Source: Catellatospora sichuanensis (GTDB taxonomy: Bacteria; Actinomycetota; Actinomycetes; Mycobacteriales; Micromonosporaceae). From it: a stretch of 64,000 bases of DNA. The position numbers were made by a program, and so were the translations under genes. The notes below the pieces were generated by a model. That model was given only the letters and a program-made list of their open reading frames with translations. It made no database searches and had not been told where the DNA came from. Of the stretch, positions 17,597 through 26,235 are shown piece by piece. How positions within the stretch are numbered: the stretch's first letter is position 1; each line of letters begins with the position of its first letter. Location of the stretch: positions 224,178 to 288,177 of the forward strand of contig NZ_ML660185.1 in assembly GCF_007483665.1 (NCBI RefSeq), given 5' to 3'.

Positions 17597-18325
17597 ATGA
17601 TCTCCGATGCCGACGCTGCTGCCCTGTATGACCTGCTGAACCCCTGGGACGGGACGAGGTTCGACAGCGACGCGTTCTATGACGACCTGGTGATGTCCGC
17701 GGACGCGGTGCTGGACGTGGGCTGCGGCACGGGCGGCATGCTGCACCAGGCCCGCGAGGCCGGCCATCGAGGCCGCCTGGTCGGGCTCGACCCGGACCTT
17801 GCGGCACTGGACCGGGCACGTCGGCGCACCGACGTCGAGTGGGTGGCCGGGGTGGCCGCCGAGGCGCGCTGGGACCGCGAGTTCGACCTGGCGACCATGG
17901 TCAGTCACGCGTTCCAGTTCCTCGTCGGTGATGACGACCTACGCGCGTCGCTGGTCGCCATCCGGGCGGCGCTGCGTGACGGCGGCCGGTTCGCGTTCGA
18001 GACGCGCCATCCGCAGGCGCGGGCGTGGGACGACTGGAACCCGTCGAACGTGTCGGAGGTCGTGGACGCGCAGGGCCGTACGTTGCGGGTGTGGCATCAG
18101 GCCGAGCAGGTCGGCGACGTGGTGAACCTCGTCGAGACGACCAGCGGGTCCGACGGCGCCGTGCTCCGGGTCGATCGTTCCAGCCTGCGCTTTCTCGACG
18201 TGCCGACGCTGGCGGCGTTCCTGGCCGAGGCCGGTTTCGGGATCGAGGCCCAGTACGGCGACTGGCAGCGCGGCCCGGTCACCGACACGAGCCGTGAGAT
18301 CGTCACGATCGCGCGCCGGATCTAG
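17597..18325 (+). CDS. class I SAM-dependent methyltransferase
   Basis: A 242-residue Rossmann methyltransferase with motif I VLDVGCGTGGML near residue 39, the acidic strand-2 end LVGLDPDL, and the post-I segment FDLATMVSHAFQFL. The C-terminal half (RTLRVWHQAEQVGDVVNLVE) looks like a small-molecule substrate cap. The substrate is not readable. ATG 17597 has GATACT 6 nt upstream and no Shine-Dalgarno, so leaderless initiation is likely. It is followed by the terminator at 18363. Confidence 0.85.
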   Translation: MISDADAAALYDLLNPWDGTRFDSDAFYDDLVMSADAVLDVGCGTGGMLHQAREAGHRGRLVGLDPDLAALDRARRRTDVEWVAGVAAEARWDREFDLATMVSHAFQFLVGDDDLRASLVAIRAALRDGGRFAFETRHPQARAWDDWNPSNVSEVVDAQGRTLRVWHQAEQVGDVVNLVETTSGSDGAVLRVDRSSLRFLDVPTLAAFLAEAGFGIEAQYGDWQRGPVTDTSREIVTIARRI

Positions 18326-18362
18326 GGCCGCGAGATCACGGCTGCCTGGGAGTTCGCGCGAT

Positions 18363-18409
18363 ACGCCCTGCCGGGCGAGCCTGCACCCGAGGGTCACCCG
18401 GCAGGGCGT
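18363..18409. terminator. bidirectional intrinsic terminator
   Basis: Perfect 13-bp arms ACGCCCTGCCGGG (18363-18375) and complement (18397-18409) with a 21-nt loop, between convergent genes ending at 18325 (+) and 18420 (-). It lacks a long U tract, as is usual in GC-rich actinomycetes. Confidence 0.75.
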
Positions 18410-18419
18410 GTCCGCCCGA

Positions 18420-18746
18420 TCAGCGGTCGCCGGTCGTCTCGGCCTGCTCGACCTGCTGGATGAGCTGTTTGAGGTGGGCGATCTCCGCGCGCAGGGCGGT
18501 CTGCCCGGCGGGGGTGAGGGTGACCCAGGTGCGCGGGCGCTTGCCCTCGTAGCCCTTTTCGATCTGGATCAGCTCTGCCTTCTCCAGCACGGTCAGGTGC
18601 TGTCCGAGGTTGCCGGCGGTCAGCTGCAGGGTCGTACGCAGGAAGCCGAACTCGACCTGGCGGGCCTGGTGCGCGATGGCCATGATGCCCAACCGGACGC
18701 GCTGGTGGACCACGTCGTCGAGGCCGTTGGCGGGATGCTCGGTCAT
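18420..18746 (-). CDS. small winged-helix transcriptional regulator
   Basis: 108 residues: FLRTTLQLTAGNLGQHLTVLEKAELIQIEKGYEGKRPRTWVTLTPAGQTAL is a MarR/PadR-like winged helix of the HTH_34 type, followed by a C-terminal helix likely for dimerisation. ATG 18746 overlaps the stop of the membrane-protein gene (ATGA), so regulator and membrane protein are co-translated. This arrangement is common where a membrane protein and its regulator form a control unit; the regulated target is probably this operon. Confidence 0.85.
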   Translation of the reverse strand: MTEHPANGLDDVVHQRVRLGIMAIAHQARQVEFGFLRTTLQLTAGNLGQHLTVLEKAELIQIEKGYEGKRPRTWVTLTPAGQTALRAEIAHLKQLIQQVEQAETTGDR

Positions 18747-19465
18747 CGCGGCTGCGCCTCGCCGGCCGGCCGGAACAGGGCGAAGGCGGCACTGCCCAGC
18801 AGCAGCACCGCCGCCGGGACGAGCAGGTACGGCAGGAAGAACCACCGCGACGACGACTCGATGACCTGACTGCCCTGTACGAGCGCGATCGACAGGTAGA
18901 CGGCGGTGTAGGCCAGCAGCGCCCAGTGGCGTTCCACCCAGGCCAGCACCAGCAGCGCCAGGCCGATCACCGTGAGGGGGGAGACCAGAAAGGAGACGGC
19001 GTGCATGGTCGGGGTGAACTCGCTCGGGGCGGCGGAGAATGGCGCGAGCGGGTGGTACGCCAGCCACAGCGACGCGCCCGCCAGCAGGACGGCGAGGACG
19101 ACGCCGACGACGACATAGGGGCGGATGGGGGTGCCCAGGCCGCGCTGCCTGGACTGGCGGACGTAGAAGGCGGCGATGGCCGCGTAGGCGAGCATCAGCG
19201 CGATCGGCCAGTACACCGCGGTGGAGGCGACCGAGGCGACGCAGACGGTGGTGCCCTCCTCCGGGCCCGGCCGGCACGGGCCGAGCTGGGGGGCGTACCG
19301 CTCGACGGGGATCGCGACCAGGGTGATCACGGCGAAGGCCAGCAGCGGGAACCAGGTGCCGCGCTGGGCGACACGGACGCGGCGGGTCAGTTCACCCACG
19401 GTCGTCAGCAGCTCGCGAGGGCTGTCCGCCGATGGCACGGATTCGTCATGCAGGTAGCTTTGCAT
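18743..19465 (-). CDS. polytopic membrane protein paired with regulator
   Basis: 240 residues with about six hydrophobic spans after a short cytoplasmic N-terminus (MQSYLHDESVPS). One extracytoplasmic loop contains two Cys (GPCRPG, TTVCVAS) that could form a disulfide. No transporter or enzyme motif is recognised. It is translationally coupled to the downstream winged-helix regulator by an ATGA overlap. It is divergent from the methyltransferase gene at 19548, with 82 nt between. Confidence 0.72.
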   Translation of the reverse strand: MQSYLHDESVPSADSPRELLTTVGELTRRVRVAQRGTWFPLLAFAVITLVAIPVERYAPQLGPCRPGPEEGTTVCVASVASTAVYWPIALMLAYAAIAAFYVRQSRQRGLGTPIRPYVVVGVVLAVLLAGASLWLAYHPLAPFSAAPSEFTPTMHAVSFLVSPLTVIGLALLVLAWVERHWALLAYTAVYLSIALVQGSQVIESSSRWFFLPYLLVPAAVLLLGSAAFALFRPAGEAQPR

Positions 19466-19547
19466 TACAGACCTTTCTGTGCAAGAGACGGCTCTCCGTT
19501 GATTCGAGGGTGCACCTGTCGACGGTGCGGCCACTAGGGTCTCGGTC

Positions 19548-20192
19548 GTGGACGCCAAGACCGACGAATTGAGGGCCGCGCACGATGCGCTCGCGGCGTG
19601 GTACGTGGACAACCTGGACGGACTGCTGGAGGCGTCCCCCGTCGAGCGGGCGGTGCTCGACCTCTTCTGCGAATTGACCCTCGCCTCGCAACTGGGCGGC
19701 GTGGTCGGGGACGTCGGCAGCGGAACCGGCCGGCTCGCTCCGTACCTGGCGGCACGGGGGCTGACGCCACACGGGGTCGACCTGTCTCCCGAGATGGTCC
19801 GCATTGCCAGACGTGACCACCCGGACTTCGCGTTCGACGTCGCCGACCTGCGCGAGCTGCCCTTCGAGGACGCCTCGCTGTCCGGCGTGGTCTGCTGGTT
19901 CTCGCTGATCTTCCTCGCGCCCGCCGACCGGGCGCCCGCGTTCGGCGAACTCGCTCGCGTCGTCAAGCCCGGCGGCCACCTGGTGACCACCTTCAAGCCC
20001 GGTGACGGCACGCTGCGACGCGGCGGTCGCAGGGCCGGCCTCGGTGTCGAATACGACGGTTACTGGATGTCGGCTCAGGAGATGGAGGACCGGGTCACCG
20101 CCGCCGGTTTCGCGACGGTCTTCCGGGGCAGCCAACCCAGCTCGGATCAGGAAGCCTCCACGCAGGACTTCCTGCTCGCCCGGCGAACGTGA
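19548..20192 (+). CDS. class I SAM-dependent methyltransferase
   Basis: 214 residues with motif I GDVGSGTGRLAPYL, acidic residue in GVDLSPEM, motif II region FDVADLRELPFEDASLSGV and LARVVKPGGHLV, typical of the UbiE/ubiquinone-type Methyltransf_11 family. The substrate is unknown. GTG 19548 has no Shine-Dalgarno sequence, but TAGGGT lies 7 nt upstream, consistent with leaderless translation. It ends at the hairpin 20220-20253. Confidence 0.88.
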   Translation: MDAKTDELRAAHDALAAWYVDNLDGLLEASPVERAVLDLFCELTLASQLGGVVGDVGSGTGRLAPYLAARGLTPHGVDLSPEMVRIARRDHPDFAFDVADLRELPFEDASLSGVVCWFSLIFLAPADRAPAFGELARVVKPGGHLVTTFKPGDGTLRRGGRRAGLGVEYDGYWMSAQEMEDRVTAAGFATVFRGSQPSSDQEASTQDFLLARRT

Positions 20193-20219
20193 GCACTGCG
20201 ACGCCTGCTTCACGCATGA

Positions 20220-20253
20220 AAACGCCCCCGGCCGTATCGGCTCGGGGGCGTTT
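20220..20253. terminator. bidirectional intrinsic terminator
   Basis: AAACGCCCCCG (20220-20230) pairs with CGGGGGCGTTT (20243-20253), with a small inner GCCG/CGGC stem. The stem ends in A and T runs on the two strands. It lies between convergent genes ending at 20192 and 20264. Confidence 0.88.
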
Positions 20254-20263
20254 CCGTGGCGGG

Positions 20264-22213
20264 TCACTCGGTCGCGGCACCCGCGAACTGGGCCTCGTAG
20301 AGGCGCGCGTAGGCGCCGCCGGAGGCGATCAGCTTGTCGTGCGAGCCGTGCTCGACGATCGAGCCGTGCTCCATCACCAGGATGACGTCGGCATTGCGGA
20401 TGGTGGACAGCCGGTGCGCGATGACGAAGCTGGTCCGCCCGCTGCGCAGCGAGTTCAGCGCCCGCTGGATGAGCACCTCGGTGCGGGTGTCGACGGAGCT
20501 GGTCGCCTCGTCCAGGATGAGGATGCTCGGCTCGGCGAGGAACGCCCGCGCGATGGTGATCAGCTGCCGCTCGCCGGTGCTGAGGTTGGTGCCGTCCTCG
20601 TCGAGCACCGTCTCGTAGCCGTCGGGCAGCGTACGCACGAAGCGGTCCACGTGGGCGGCCTTGGCCGCCTCGATGATCCGCTCCCGGGTGGGGGAGTCCG
20701 CGCCGTACGCGATGTTGTCGGCGATGGTGCCGCCGAACAGCCAGGTGTCCTGCAGCACCATGCCGGTCTTGGACCGCAGGTCCTCGCGGTCCATCGCGGC
20801 GATGTCGACGCCGTCGAGCGTGATCCGCCCGCCGGTCACCTCGTAGAAGCGCATCAGCAGATTGACCAGCGTGGTCTTGCCCGCGCCGGTGGGGCCGACG
20901 ATGGCCACCGTCTGGCCGGGCTCGACGACCAGTGACAGGTCCTCGATCAGCGGCTTGTCCTCGGTGTACCGGAACGCCACGTGCTCGAAGCTGACCTGGC
21001 CGCGCAGATCCTGCACCCGGGCCGCGGGGACCGGCTCGGGGCTCTGCTCCTGCGCATCCAGCAGCTCGAACACCCGCTCGGCCGAGGCGACACCGGACTG
21101 CACCAGGTTGGACATCGCCGCGACCTGGCTCAGCGGCTGGCTGAACTGGCGGGAGTACTGGATGAACGCCTGCACGTCGCCCAGCGACAGCGTGCCGGAC
21201 GCCACGCGCAGCGCGCCGACGACCGCGACCAGCACGTAGTTCAGGTTGCCGATGAAGAACATGGCCGGCTGGATCATGCCGGAGATGAACTGCGCCTTGA
21301 AACCGGCCGTGTAGAGCGCCTCGTTGTGCTCGCGGAACTTCTCGGCCGCCTCGTGCTGGCGACCGAACACCTTGACCAGCGAGTGGCCGGTGTACATCTC
21401 CTCGATGTGGGCGTTGAGCTTGCCGGTGGTGGCCCACTGCGCGATGAACTGCGGCTGCGCCCTCTTGCCGATGCGCATCGTCACCCACACCGAAACCGGC
21501 ACGGTGACCAGCGCGATCAGCGCCAGCAAGGGCGAGATCCAGAACATCATCGCGAGTACGCCGACGATGGTGAGCACCGAGTTCATCAGCTGGCTCAGCG
21601 ACTGCTGCATCGTCTGCGCGACGTTGTCGATGTCGTTGGTGGCCCGGCTGAGCACCTCGCCGCGCTGCTGGCCGTCGAAGTAGCTCAGCGGCAGCCGGGA
21701 CAGCTTCGTCTCGACCTGCTCGCGCAGCGCGTAGACGGCGCGCTGCACCACGGTGGTGATGATCCGGAACTGCATCAGGGAGAACAGCGACGCGGCGACG
21801 TACACGCCGAGTGCGATCAGCAGCACCCGGCCCAGCGCGTCGAAGTCCACGCCCTGCCCGGGGACCAGGTCCATCGCGGCGAGCATGTCGGCGAGCGTGC
21901 CGTTGCCCTGGGCGCGGACCGCGTCGACGGTCTGCGCCTTGGTCACGTCCGGTGACAGGTCGCCGCTGATGATGCCGGTGAACAGCACGTCGGTGGCGTG
22001 GCCGAGGATGCGCGGGCCGATCACCGACAGGCCCACGCCGATGACGCCCAGCGCCACGGCCGACCAGACGGCGGCGCGGTGGGGCGCCAGCAGTTTCAGC
22101 AGGCGGCGGGTGGACTGCTTGAAGTTGAGCGACTTGCCCTGCGGCGGGCCGGCCATCATCGCGCCGGGACCGAAACGGGGACCGCTGTCGCGGCGCTGCG
22201 CGGGGGCGGTCAT
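20264..22213 (-). CDS. ABC exporter half-transporter (catalytic subunit)
   Basis: A 649-residue fused membrane domain plus ATPase. The N-terminus is Arg/Gly/Met-rich, six spans lie in about residues 40-350, then Walker [10 protein letters not shown], signature [14 protein letters not shown], Walker [13 protein letters not shown] with intact Glu, and H-loop VIAHRLSTI. It forms a heterodimer with the product of 22343-24076, whose own site is degenerate. ATG 22213 overlaps the stop of a micro-ORF (ATGA). Multidrug or lipid export is likely; the TetR gene upstream suggests inducible efflux. Confidence 0.93.
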   Translation of the reverse strand: MTAPAQRRDSGPRFGPGAMMAGPPQGKSLNFKQSTRRLLKLLAPHRAAVWSAVALGVIGVGLSVIGPRILGHATDVLFTGIISGDLSPDVTKAQTVDAVRAQGNGTLADMLAAMDLVPGQGVDFDALGRVLLIALGVYVAASLFSLMQFRIITTVVQRAVYALREQVETKLSRLPLSYFDGQQRGEVLSRATNDIDNVAQTMQQSLSQLMNSVLTIVGVLAMMFWISPLLALIALVTVPVSVWVTMRIGKRAQPQFIAQWATTGKLNAHIEEMYTGHSLVKVFGRQHEAAEKFREHNEALYTAGFKAQFISGMIQPAMFFIGNLNYVLVAVVGALRVASGTLSLGDVQAFIQYSRQFSQPLSQVAAMSNLVQSGVASAERVFELLDAQEQSPEPVPAARVQDLRGQVSFEHVAFRYTEDKPLIEDLSLVVEPGQTVAIVGPTGAGKTTLVNLLMRFYEVTGGRITLDGVDIAAMDREDLRSKTGMVLQDTWLFGGTIADNIAYGADSPTRERIIEAAKAAHVDRFVRTLPDGYETVLDEDGTNLSTGERQLITIARAFLAEPSILILDEATSSVDTRTEVLIQRALNSLRSGRTSFVIAHRLSTIRNADVILVMEHGSIVEHGSHDKLIASGGAYARLYEAQFAGAATE

Positions 22214-22260
22214 GCCGTCACCTCGCTGCGCTCGGCTCCGTCATGACGGGTAATGCTCAT
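22210..22260 (-). CDS. 16-codon coupled micro-ORF, second copy
   Basis: ATG 22260 opens [16 protein letters not shown] and its TGA overlaps the ATG of the ABC gene (ATGA). It differs from the first copy at one residue (Ile for Phe). Part of a 71-bp tandem duplication. It probably couples translation across the junction; no protein family is recognised. Confidence 0.45.
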   Translation of the reverse strand: MSITRHDGAERSEVTA

Positions 22261-22342
22261 GGTTCGCTCGCTGCGCTCGTTCACGCCGTCACCTCGCTGC
22301 GCTCGGCTCCGTCATGACGGGTAAAGCTCATGGTTCGCTCGC
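22214..22342. repeat. 71-bp tandem duplication between ABC exporter genes
   Basis: GCCGTCACCTCGCTGCGCTC begins at 22214 and again at 22285; the copies are nearly identical for about 58 bp before the second runs into the end of the upstream ABC gene. Each unit carries a CGCTCGCTGCGCTCG-type word, a sort I have often seen upstream of genes in Micromonosporaceae-like genomes. The two micro-ORFs are a consequence of, or reason for, this duplication. Confidence 0.8.
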
Positions 22343-22346
22343 TCAC
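22281..22346 (-). CDS. 21-codon coupled micro-ORF, first copy
   Basis: GTG 22346 overlaps the TGA of the upstream ABC gene (GTGA). The peptide ends [16 protein letters not shown] (an internal ATG at 22331 matches the start of the second copy). Its stop lies 20 nt before the second micro-ORF. With the second copy it forms a chain stop/start - gap - stop/start linking the two transporter genes. Confidence 0.45.
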   Translation of the reverse strand: MSERTMSFTRHDGAERSEVTA

Positions 22347-24076
22347 GCCGCCTCCTCCTCGGTGAGCTGGGACAGCACGATCTCGCGGTAGGTCACGTTG
22401 CTGTTCATGAGTTCGCTGTGGGTGCCGGTGCCGACGACCTGCCCGTCGTCGAGGACGAGGATGCGGTCGGCGTCGCGGATGGTGTTGACGCGCTGGGCGA
22501 CGATCACGACCGTCGCGTCGGCGGTCTCCCGGGACAGCTCCCGGCGCAGCGCGGCGTCGGTGGCGTAGTCCAGGGCCGAGAACGAGTCGTCGAACAGGTA
22601 GATCTCGGGTCGGTTGACCAGCGCGCGGGCGATGGCCAGGCGCTGGCGCTGGCCGCCGGAGACGTTGGTGCCGCCCTGCGCGATCGGCGCGTCCAGGCCC
22701 TCGGGCATGGCCTGCACGAACTCCTTTGCCTGCGCCACCTCCAGGGCCTGCCACAGCTCCTCGTCGGTGGCGTCGGCCTTGCCGTAGCGCAGGTTCGAGG
22801 CGACGGTGCCGGAGAACAGGTACGGCTTCTGCGGGACGAAGCCGATGGCCCGGGCCAGCGCCTGCGGCTCGATCTCGCGCACGTCGACGTCGTCGACCAG
22901 CACCCGGCCGCCGGTGGCGTCGAACAGCCGCGGCACCAGGTGCAGCAGCGTCGACTTGCCGCTGCCCGTACTGCCGATGATCGCGGTGGTCTCGCCGGGC
23001 AGGGCGGTGAAGGAGATGCTGCGCAGCACCGGCTCCTCGGCGCCCGGGTAGCTGAACTCGGCGTCGCGCAGCTCCAGGTGCCCGCGCAGGCCTTCCGGGG
23101 TGACCGGTGCCGTCGGCGGGACGACGCTGGACGCGGTGTCGAGCACCTCCTCGATGCGCTCGGCGCACACCTCGGCGCGGGGCAGCATGACGAACATGAA
23201 GGTGGCCATCATGACCGCCATCAGGATCTGCATCAGGTAGCTCAGGAACGCGGTCAGCGCGCCGATCTCCATGCCGCCGCTGTCGATGCGGTGCGCGCCG
23301 AACCACAGCACGGCCACCGTCGAGACGTTGATGACGAGCATGACGAACGGGAACATCGAGGCCATCAGCTTGCCGACGGCCAGCGCGACGTCGGTCAGCT
23401 CGGTGTTGGCGCGGGCGAAGCGCTCCTGCTCGTGCCGGTCGCGGACGAACGCCCGGATCACCCGGATGCCGGTGATCTGCTCGCGCATCACCCGGTTGAC
23501 CTCGTCGATGTTGGTCTGCATGGCCCGGAACAGGGGCCGCATCCGGTAGACGATGACGCCGATGCCGAGCACCAGCACGGGGATGACCGCCAGCAGCAGC
23601 CCGGACAGCTGCACGTCCAGCTGCAGGGCGAGCACGATGCCGCCGACCATCATGATCGGTGCGCTGACCATCATGGTGAAGGTCATCAGCGCCAGCATCT
23701 GAACCTGCTGCACGTCGTTGGTGGTACGCGTGATGAGCGAGGGCGCGCCGAAGTGGCCCACCTCGCGGGCGGAGAACGACTGCACCCGGTCGAAGATCGC
23801 GGCCCGGACGTCGCGGCCCAGCGCGCTGGCGACCTGGGCGCCGACGTAGACCGCGCCGATGGAGCAGATGATCTGCACCAGCGAGACGCCGATCATGGCG
23901 GCGCCGATGCGCATGATGTAGCCGGTGTCGCCCTTGACCACGCCCTGGTCGATGATGTCGGCGTTGAGCGTGGGCAGGTAGAGGTTGGCCAGCGTCTGCA
24001 CCAGCTGCAGGAGCACGACCAGGGAGATCTGTCGCCGGTATGGCCGCAGCTGGCGGCGTACGAGTGTGATCAGCAT
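22343..24076 (-). CDS. ABC exporter half-transporter (degenerate-site subunit)
   Basis: 577 residues: six-span membrane domain (MLITLVRRQLRPYRRQISLV at the start) then Walker A GSTGSGKST, signature VSGGQRQRLAIARAL, a Walker B of LFDDSFSALD with Asp where the catalytic Glu belongs, and an H-loop reading VAQRVNTI with Gln for His. This is the pattern of the non-catalytic partner in heterodimeric exporters such as BmrC/BmrD or TM287/288. ATG 24076 overlaps the end of the TetR gene by 7 nt, so the repressor, this gene and the next form one operon. Confidence 0.93.
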   Translation of the reverse strand: MLITLVRRQLRPYRRQISLVVLLQLVQTLANLYLPTLNADIIDQGVVKGDTGYIMRIGAAMIGVSLVQIICSIGAVYVGAQVASALGRDVRAAIFDRVQSFSAREVGHFGAPSLITRTTNDVQQVQMLALMTFTMMVSAPIMMVGGIVLALQLDVQLSGLLLAVIPVLVLGIGVIVYRMRPLFRAMQTNIDEVNRVMREQITGIRVIRAFVRDRHEQERFARANTELTDVALAVGKLMASMFPFVMLVINVSTVAVLWFGAHRIDSGGMEIGALTAFLSYLMQILMAVMMATFMFVMLPRAEVCAERIEEVLDTASSVVPPTAPVTPEGLRGHLELRDAEFSYPGAEEPVLRSISFTALPGETTAIIGSTGSGKSTLLHLVPRLFDATGGRVLVDDVDVREIEPQALARAIGFVPQKPYLFSGTVASNLRYGKADATDEELWQALEVAQAKEFVQAMPEGLDAPIAQGGTNVSGGQRQRLAIARALVNRPEIYLFDDSFSALDYATDAALRRELSRETADATVVIVAQRVNTIRDADRILVLDDGQVVGTGTHSELMNSNVTYREIVLSQLTEEEAA

Positions 24077-24675
24077 GCGGGCTCTTTCTTCGCCTCGGGG
24101 GAGAGCACGCCGTCCAGGACGACGTCGACGATCTGGTCTTCGGGGAGGATCTCGCTGCGGTTGTTGAAGAACACCATCGAGATGAGCAGGGACGCGACGG
24201 TCGCCGGCGGCAGCCGGAACCGGTCGGCATCGTCCTTGATCAGCTCGGCGACCGCATCCGAGATACCTGACAGCGCCTCGCGGGGGTCGAACACGGGCGC
24301 GGTGGTGACCACGGCGAGGCCGCTGCCGCGCAGCGACATCATCAGCGGGGCGTTGTCGCGGAAGCGGCGGGTCAGGATCCGCACGGCGGTCTTGAGCCGG
24401 AACCGGACATCGGGGTCGCCCGCCACTGCCTTGATCGACTCGATGGTGGGGGCCGGGTCGAAGGCGTGGGCGAGCGTGGCCGAGATCAGGGCGGCCTTGT
24501 CGGGGAAGGCGCGGAAGATGGTCCCCTCGGCGACACCCGCGCACTCGGCGATCCGCTTGCTGCTCACGTGCACGCCTTCGGCACGCAGCAGGGGCAGGGT
24601 CGCCGCGATGATCGCGGCGCGCCGGTCCTCGGGGGTCAACGGGGAAACCCGGCGCCTGGGGGAGGCGTCAGTCAC
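24070..24675 (-). CDS. TetR family repressor of the ABC exporter
   Basis: 201 residues with a TetR N-terminal HTH: RRAAIIAATLPLLRAEGVHVSSKRIAECAGVAEGTIFRAFPDKAALI, then a variable ligand domain. I start it at GTG 24675 because TAGAGT lies 7 nt upstream and an upstream in-frame GTG would place the start inside the operator palindrome. It is the first gene of an operon with the two half-transporters and probably represses itself and them, releasing when a toxic compound binds. Confidence 0.9.
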   Translation of the reverse strand: MTDASPRRRVSPLTPEDRRAAIIAATLPLLRAEGVHVSSKRIAECAGVAEGTIFRAFPDKAALISATLAHAFDPAPTIESIKAVAGDPDVRFRLKTAVRILTRRFRDNAPLMMSLRGSGLAVVTTAPVFDPREALSGISDAVAELIKDDADRFRLPPATVASLLISMVFFNNRSEILPEDQIVDVVLDGVLSPEAKKEPAC

Positions 24676-24691
24676 GGCGGCGACTCTAAAT

Positions 24692-24707
24692 GAGTGAGCA
24701 CTCACTC
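24692..24707. promoter_or_regulatory. TetR operator palindrome
   Basis: GAGTGAG CA CTCACTC is a perfect 7-2-7 dyad. It sits just upstream of the -10-like TAGAGT (24683-24688) of the leaderless TetR gene, where binding would block RNA polymerase. Autoregulation is the direct inference. Confidence 0.78.
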
Positions 24708-24781
24708 CGCAACCCGATTCTCCGCACCCACGCCGTCGGGCGACCGCTCCCCCCGACCCGGCCGCTCGCGGACCCGCCTGT

Positions 24782-24848
24782 CATCGACGTTGGCCTATCT
24801 CATCGAGTCCGGTCGCCGAATACTCGATGTGATAGGCCAACGTCGATG
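24782..24848. terminator. long 27-bp-arm hairpin downstream of crystallin-like gene
   Basis: The left arm 24782-24808 and right arm 24822-24848 pair over 18 bp plus 8 bp with a single T/T mismatch between (24800 and 24830); the loop is 13 nt. It lies 36 nt after the stop of the minus-strand gene ending at 24885 and upstream of the TetR operon, so it can end the former's transcription and insulate the latter. The length is unusual for a simple terminator. Confidence 0.7.
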
Positions 24849-24884
24849 TGAAGCGGGGGTGCGCCGGGCGTGCACCCCACCGGG

Positions 24885-26144
24885 TCAGGCGGCGACGAAG
24901 ATCAGGGAGGTCTGGTCGTCGAGGGCCTTGTCGAGCGTCGCGTAGTCGCCCGCGGTGAACAGCCGGCACGCGCCGACCTCGCCCGGCGCGGTGTCCTCGT
25001 GTTCGCACAGGACCGCCCGGCCGCCGTCGGCCAGCCGCAGTGAGCTGATCGCGTCGTTGCCCACCGGGCCGAGATCGGCGGCCGCGAACATGCCCGGGCC
25101 GAACGCGCCGGACGGGCCGGTCAGCCCGCCGTCGGCGTACGCGGTGAGCACCTGCCCGGTCGACGGCCCGGCCGACACGGCCAGCAGGGAGATGCCGCCG
25201 TCGAGGGCCGTCCCGGCCAGCTCGTGCACCCCGGAGCCGAACAGCGTGCACTCGCCCAGCGTGGCCGGTGCCACGTGGTCGTCGGCACAGGCCAGCACCC
25301 GGTGGCCGGCCGCCACGCGCAGGGAGCTGATCGTGTCGTTGCCCACCTGGGTCAGGTTGCCGGTCGCGGCCTGGTGCACGCCGGGGCCGAACGACTGTGC
25401 CGCCCCGGCGAGCGCGGGTCCGTCGGCCGCGGTCACCGCCGGGCCGCCGACGGCGATCAGGGAGACCGCCCCGTCCAGGCCGGCGCCGACCGACGGGTGC
25501 TCGCCGGGCCCGAACACCTGGCACAGGCCGGGGTTGCCGCCGGCGGTGGCGGTCGAGCGGTCGCTGTCGCAGAGCACGGCCTGGTGGCCGTCGGCCACTG
25601 CCAGGGAGCGGACCGCGTCGAGGCGGTCCAGGTCACCGGCGGCCGCCTCGTACCGGCCGGGGCCGAGTCGCAGCTTGCCGCCGGACAGGGACGGCTCCCC
25701 GTACACGGTGACGCCCTGTCCGGTCTCCTTCGCGGCGACGACCGTCAGCAGCGAGATGTGGTCGTCGAGACCGCCGCCGACCCGGTCGTACCAGCCGGCG
25801 TCGAAGTACCGGCAGGAGCCGAGGCCGTCGACCGCGCCGACACTCTGCGCCGCGGTGCGGTCGCAGGCCAGCACCCGGAAGCCCGCGGCCACGCGCAGCG
25901 ATGAGACGGCGTCGGCGCCGACCGCGCCCAGCCCGCCGGAGTCGGCGTCGAACACGCCCGCGCCGAACGCCTGCGACGCCCCGCCCAGCTCCGGTTCGGC
26001 GTACGCGACCAGCGGGTACACCGCGTCCGGGACCGTCGGCTCCGGCGCCACGGGCACCGGGGCCGGCGCGCCTGCGGCGGCGGTCAGCGGCAGCAGCGCG
26101 TACGCCGTGCCCGCGGCGGCCAGCAGCGACCTGCGAATCCACAT
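24885..26144 (-). CDS. secreted protein of four crystallin-like repeats
   Basis: 419 residues with a signal peptide (RRSLLAAAGTAYALLPL... AAAGAPA), then four repeats of about 85-90 residues. Each has Y-EP-L-G---FG-G, an SLRVA-G--VLAC strand pair, and a second half ending LDD-ISLL-V (for example FRVLACDR, HRVLACAD). The G and S positions fit two beta/gamma-crystallin Greek-key motifs per repeat; many bacterial members bind Ca. Cys pairs recur once or twice per repeat, so disulfides are likely. GGGAG precedes ATG 26144. The role is probably cell-envelope or extracellular. Confidence 0.72.
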   Translation of the reverse strand: MWIRRSLLAAAGTAYALLPLTAAAGAPAPVPVAPEPTVPDAVYPLVAYAEPELGGASQAFGAGVFDADSGGLGAVGADAVSSLRVAAGFRVLACDRTAAQSVGAVDGLGSCRYFDAGWYDRVGGGLDDHISLLTVVAAKETGQGVTVYGEPSLSGGKLRLGPGRYEAAAGDLDRLDAVRSLAVADGHQAVLCDSDRSTATAGGNPGLCQVFGPGEHPSVGAGLDGAVSLIAVGGPAVTAADGPALAGAAQSFGPGVHQAATGNLTQVGNDTISSLRVAAGHRVLACADDHVAPATLGECTLFGSGVHELAGTALDGGISLLAVSAGPSTGQVLTAYADGGLTGPSGAFGPGMFAAADLGPVGNDAISSLRLADGGRAVLCEHEDTAPGEVGACRLFTAGDYATLDKALDDQTSLIFVAA

Positions 26145-26235
26145 CTCAAAGCTCCCCGTGTCACCCCGACGTGCAGCACCACCGGTACCAACTGGCGGCG
26201 GGCCCGCTGGTGATGGACGTGACACGATCGGGCGG

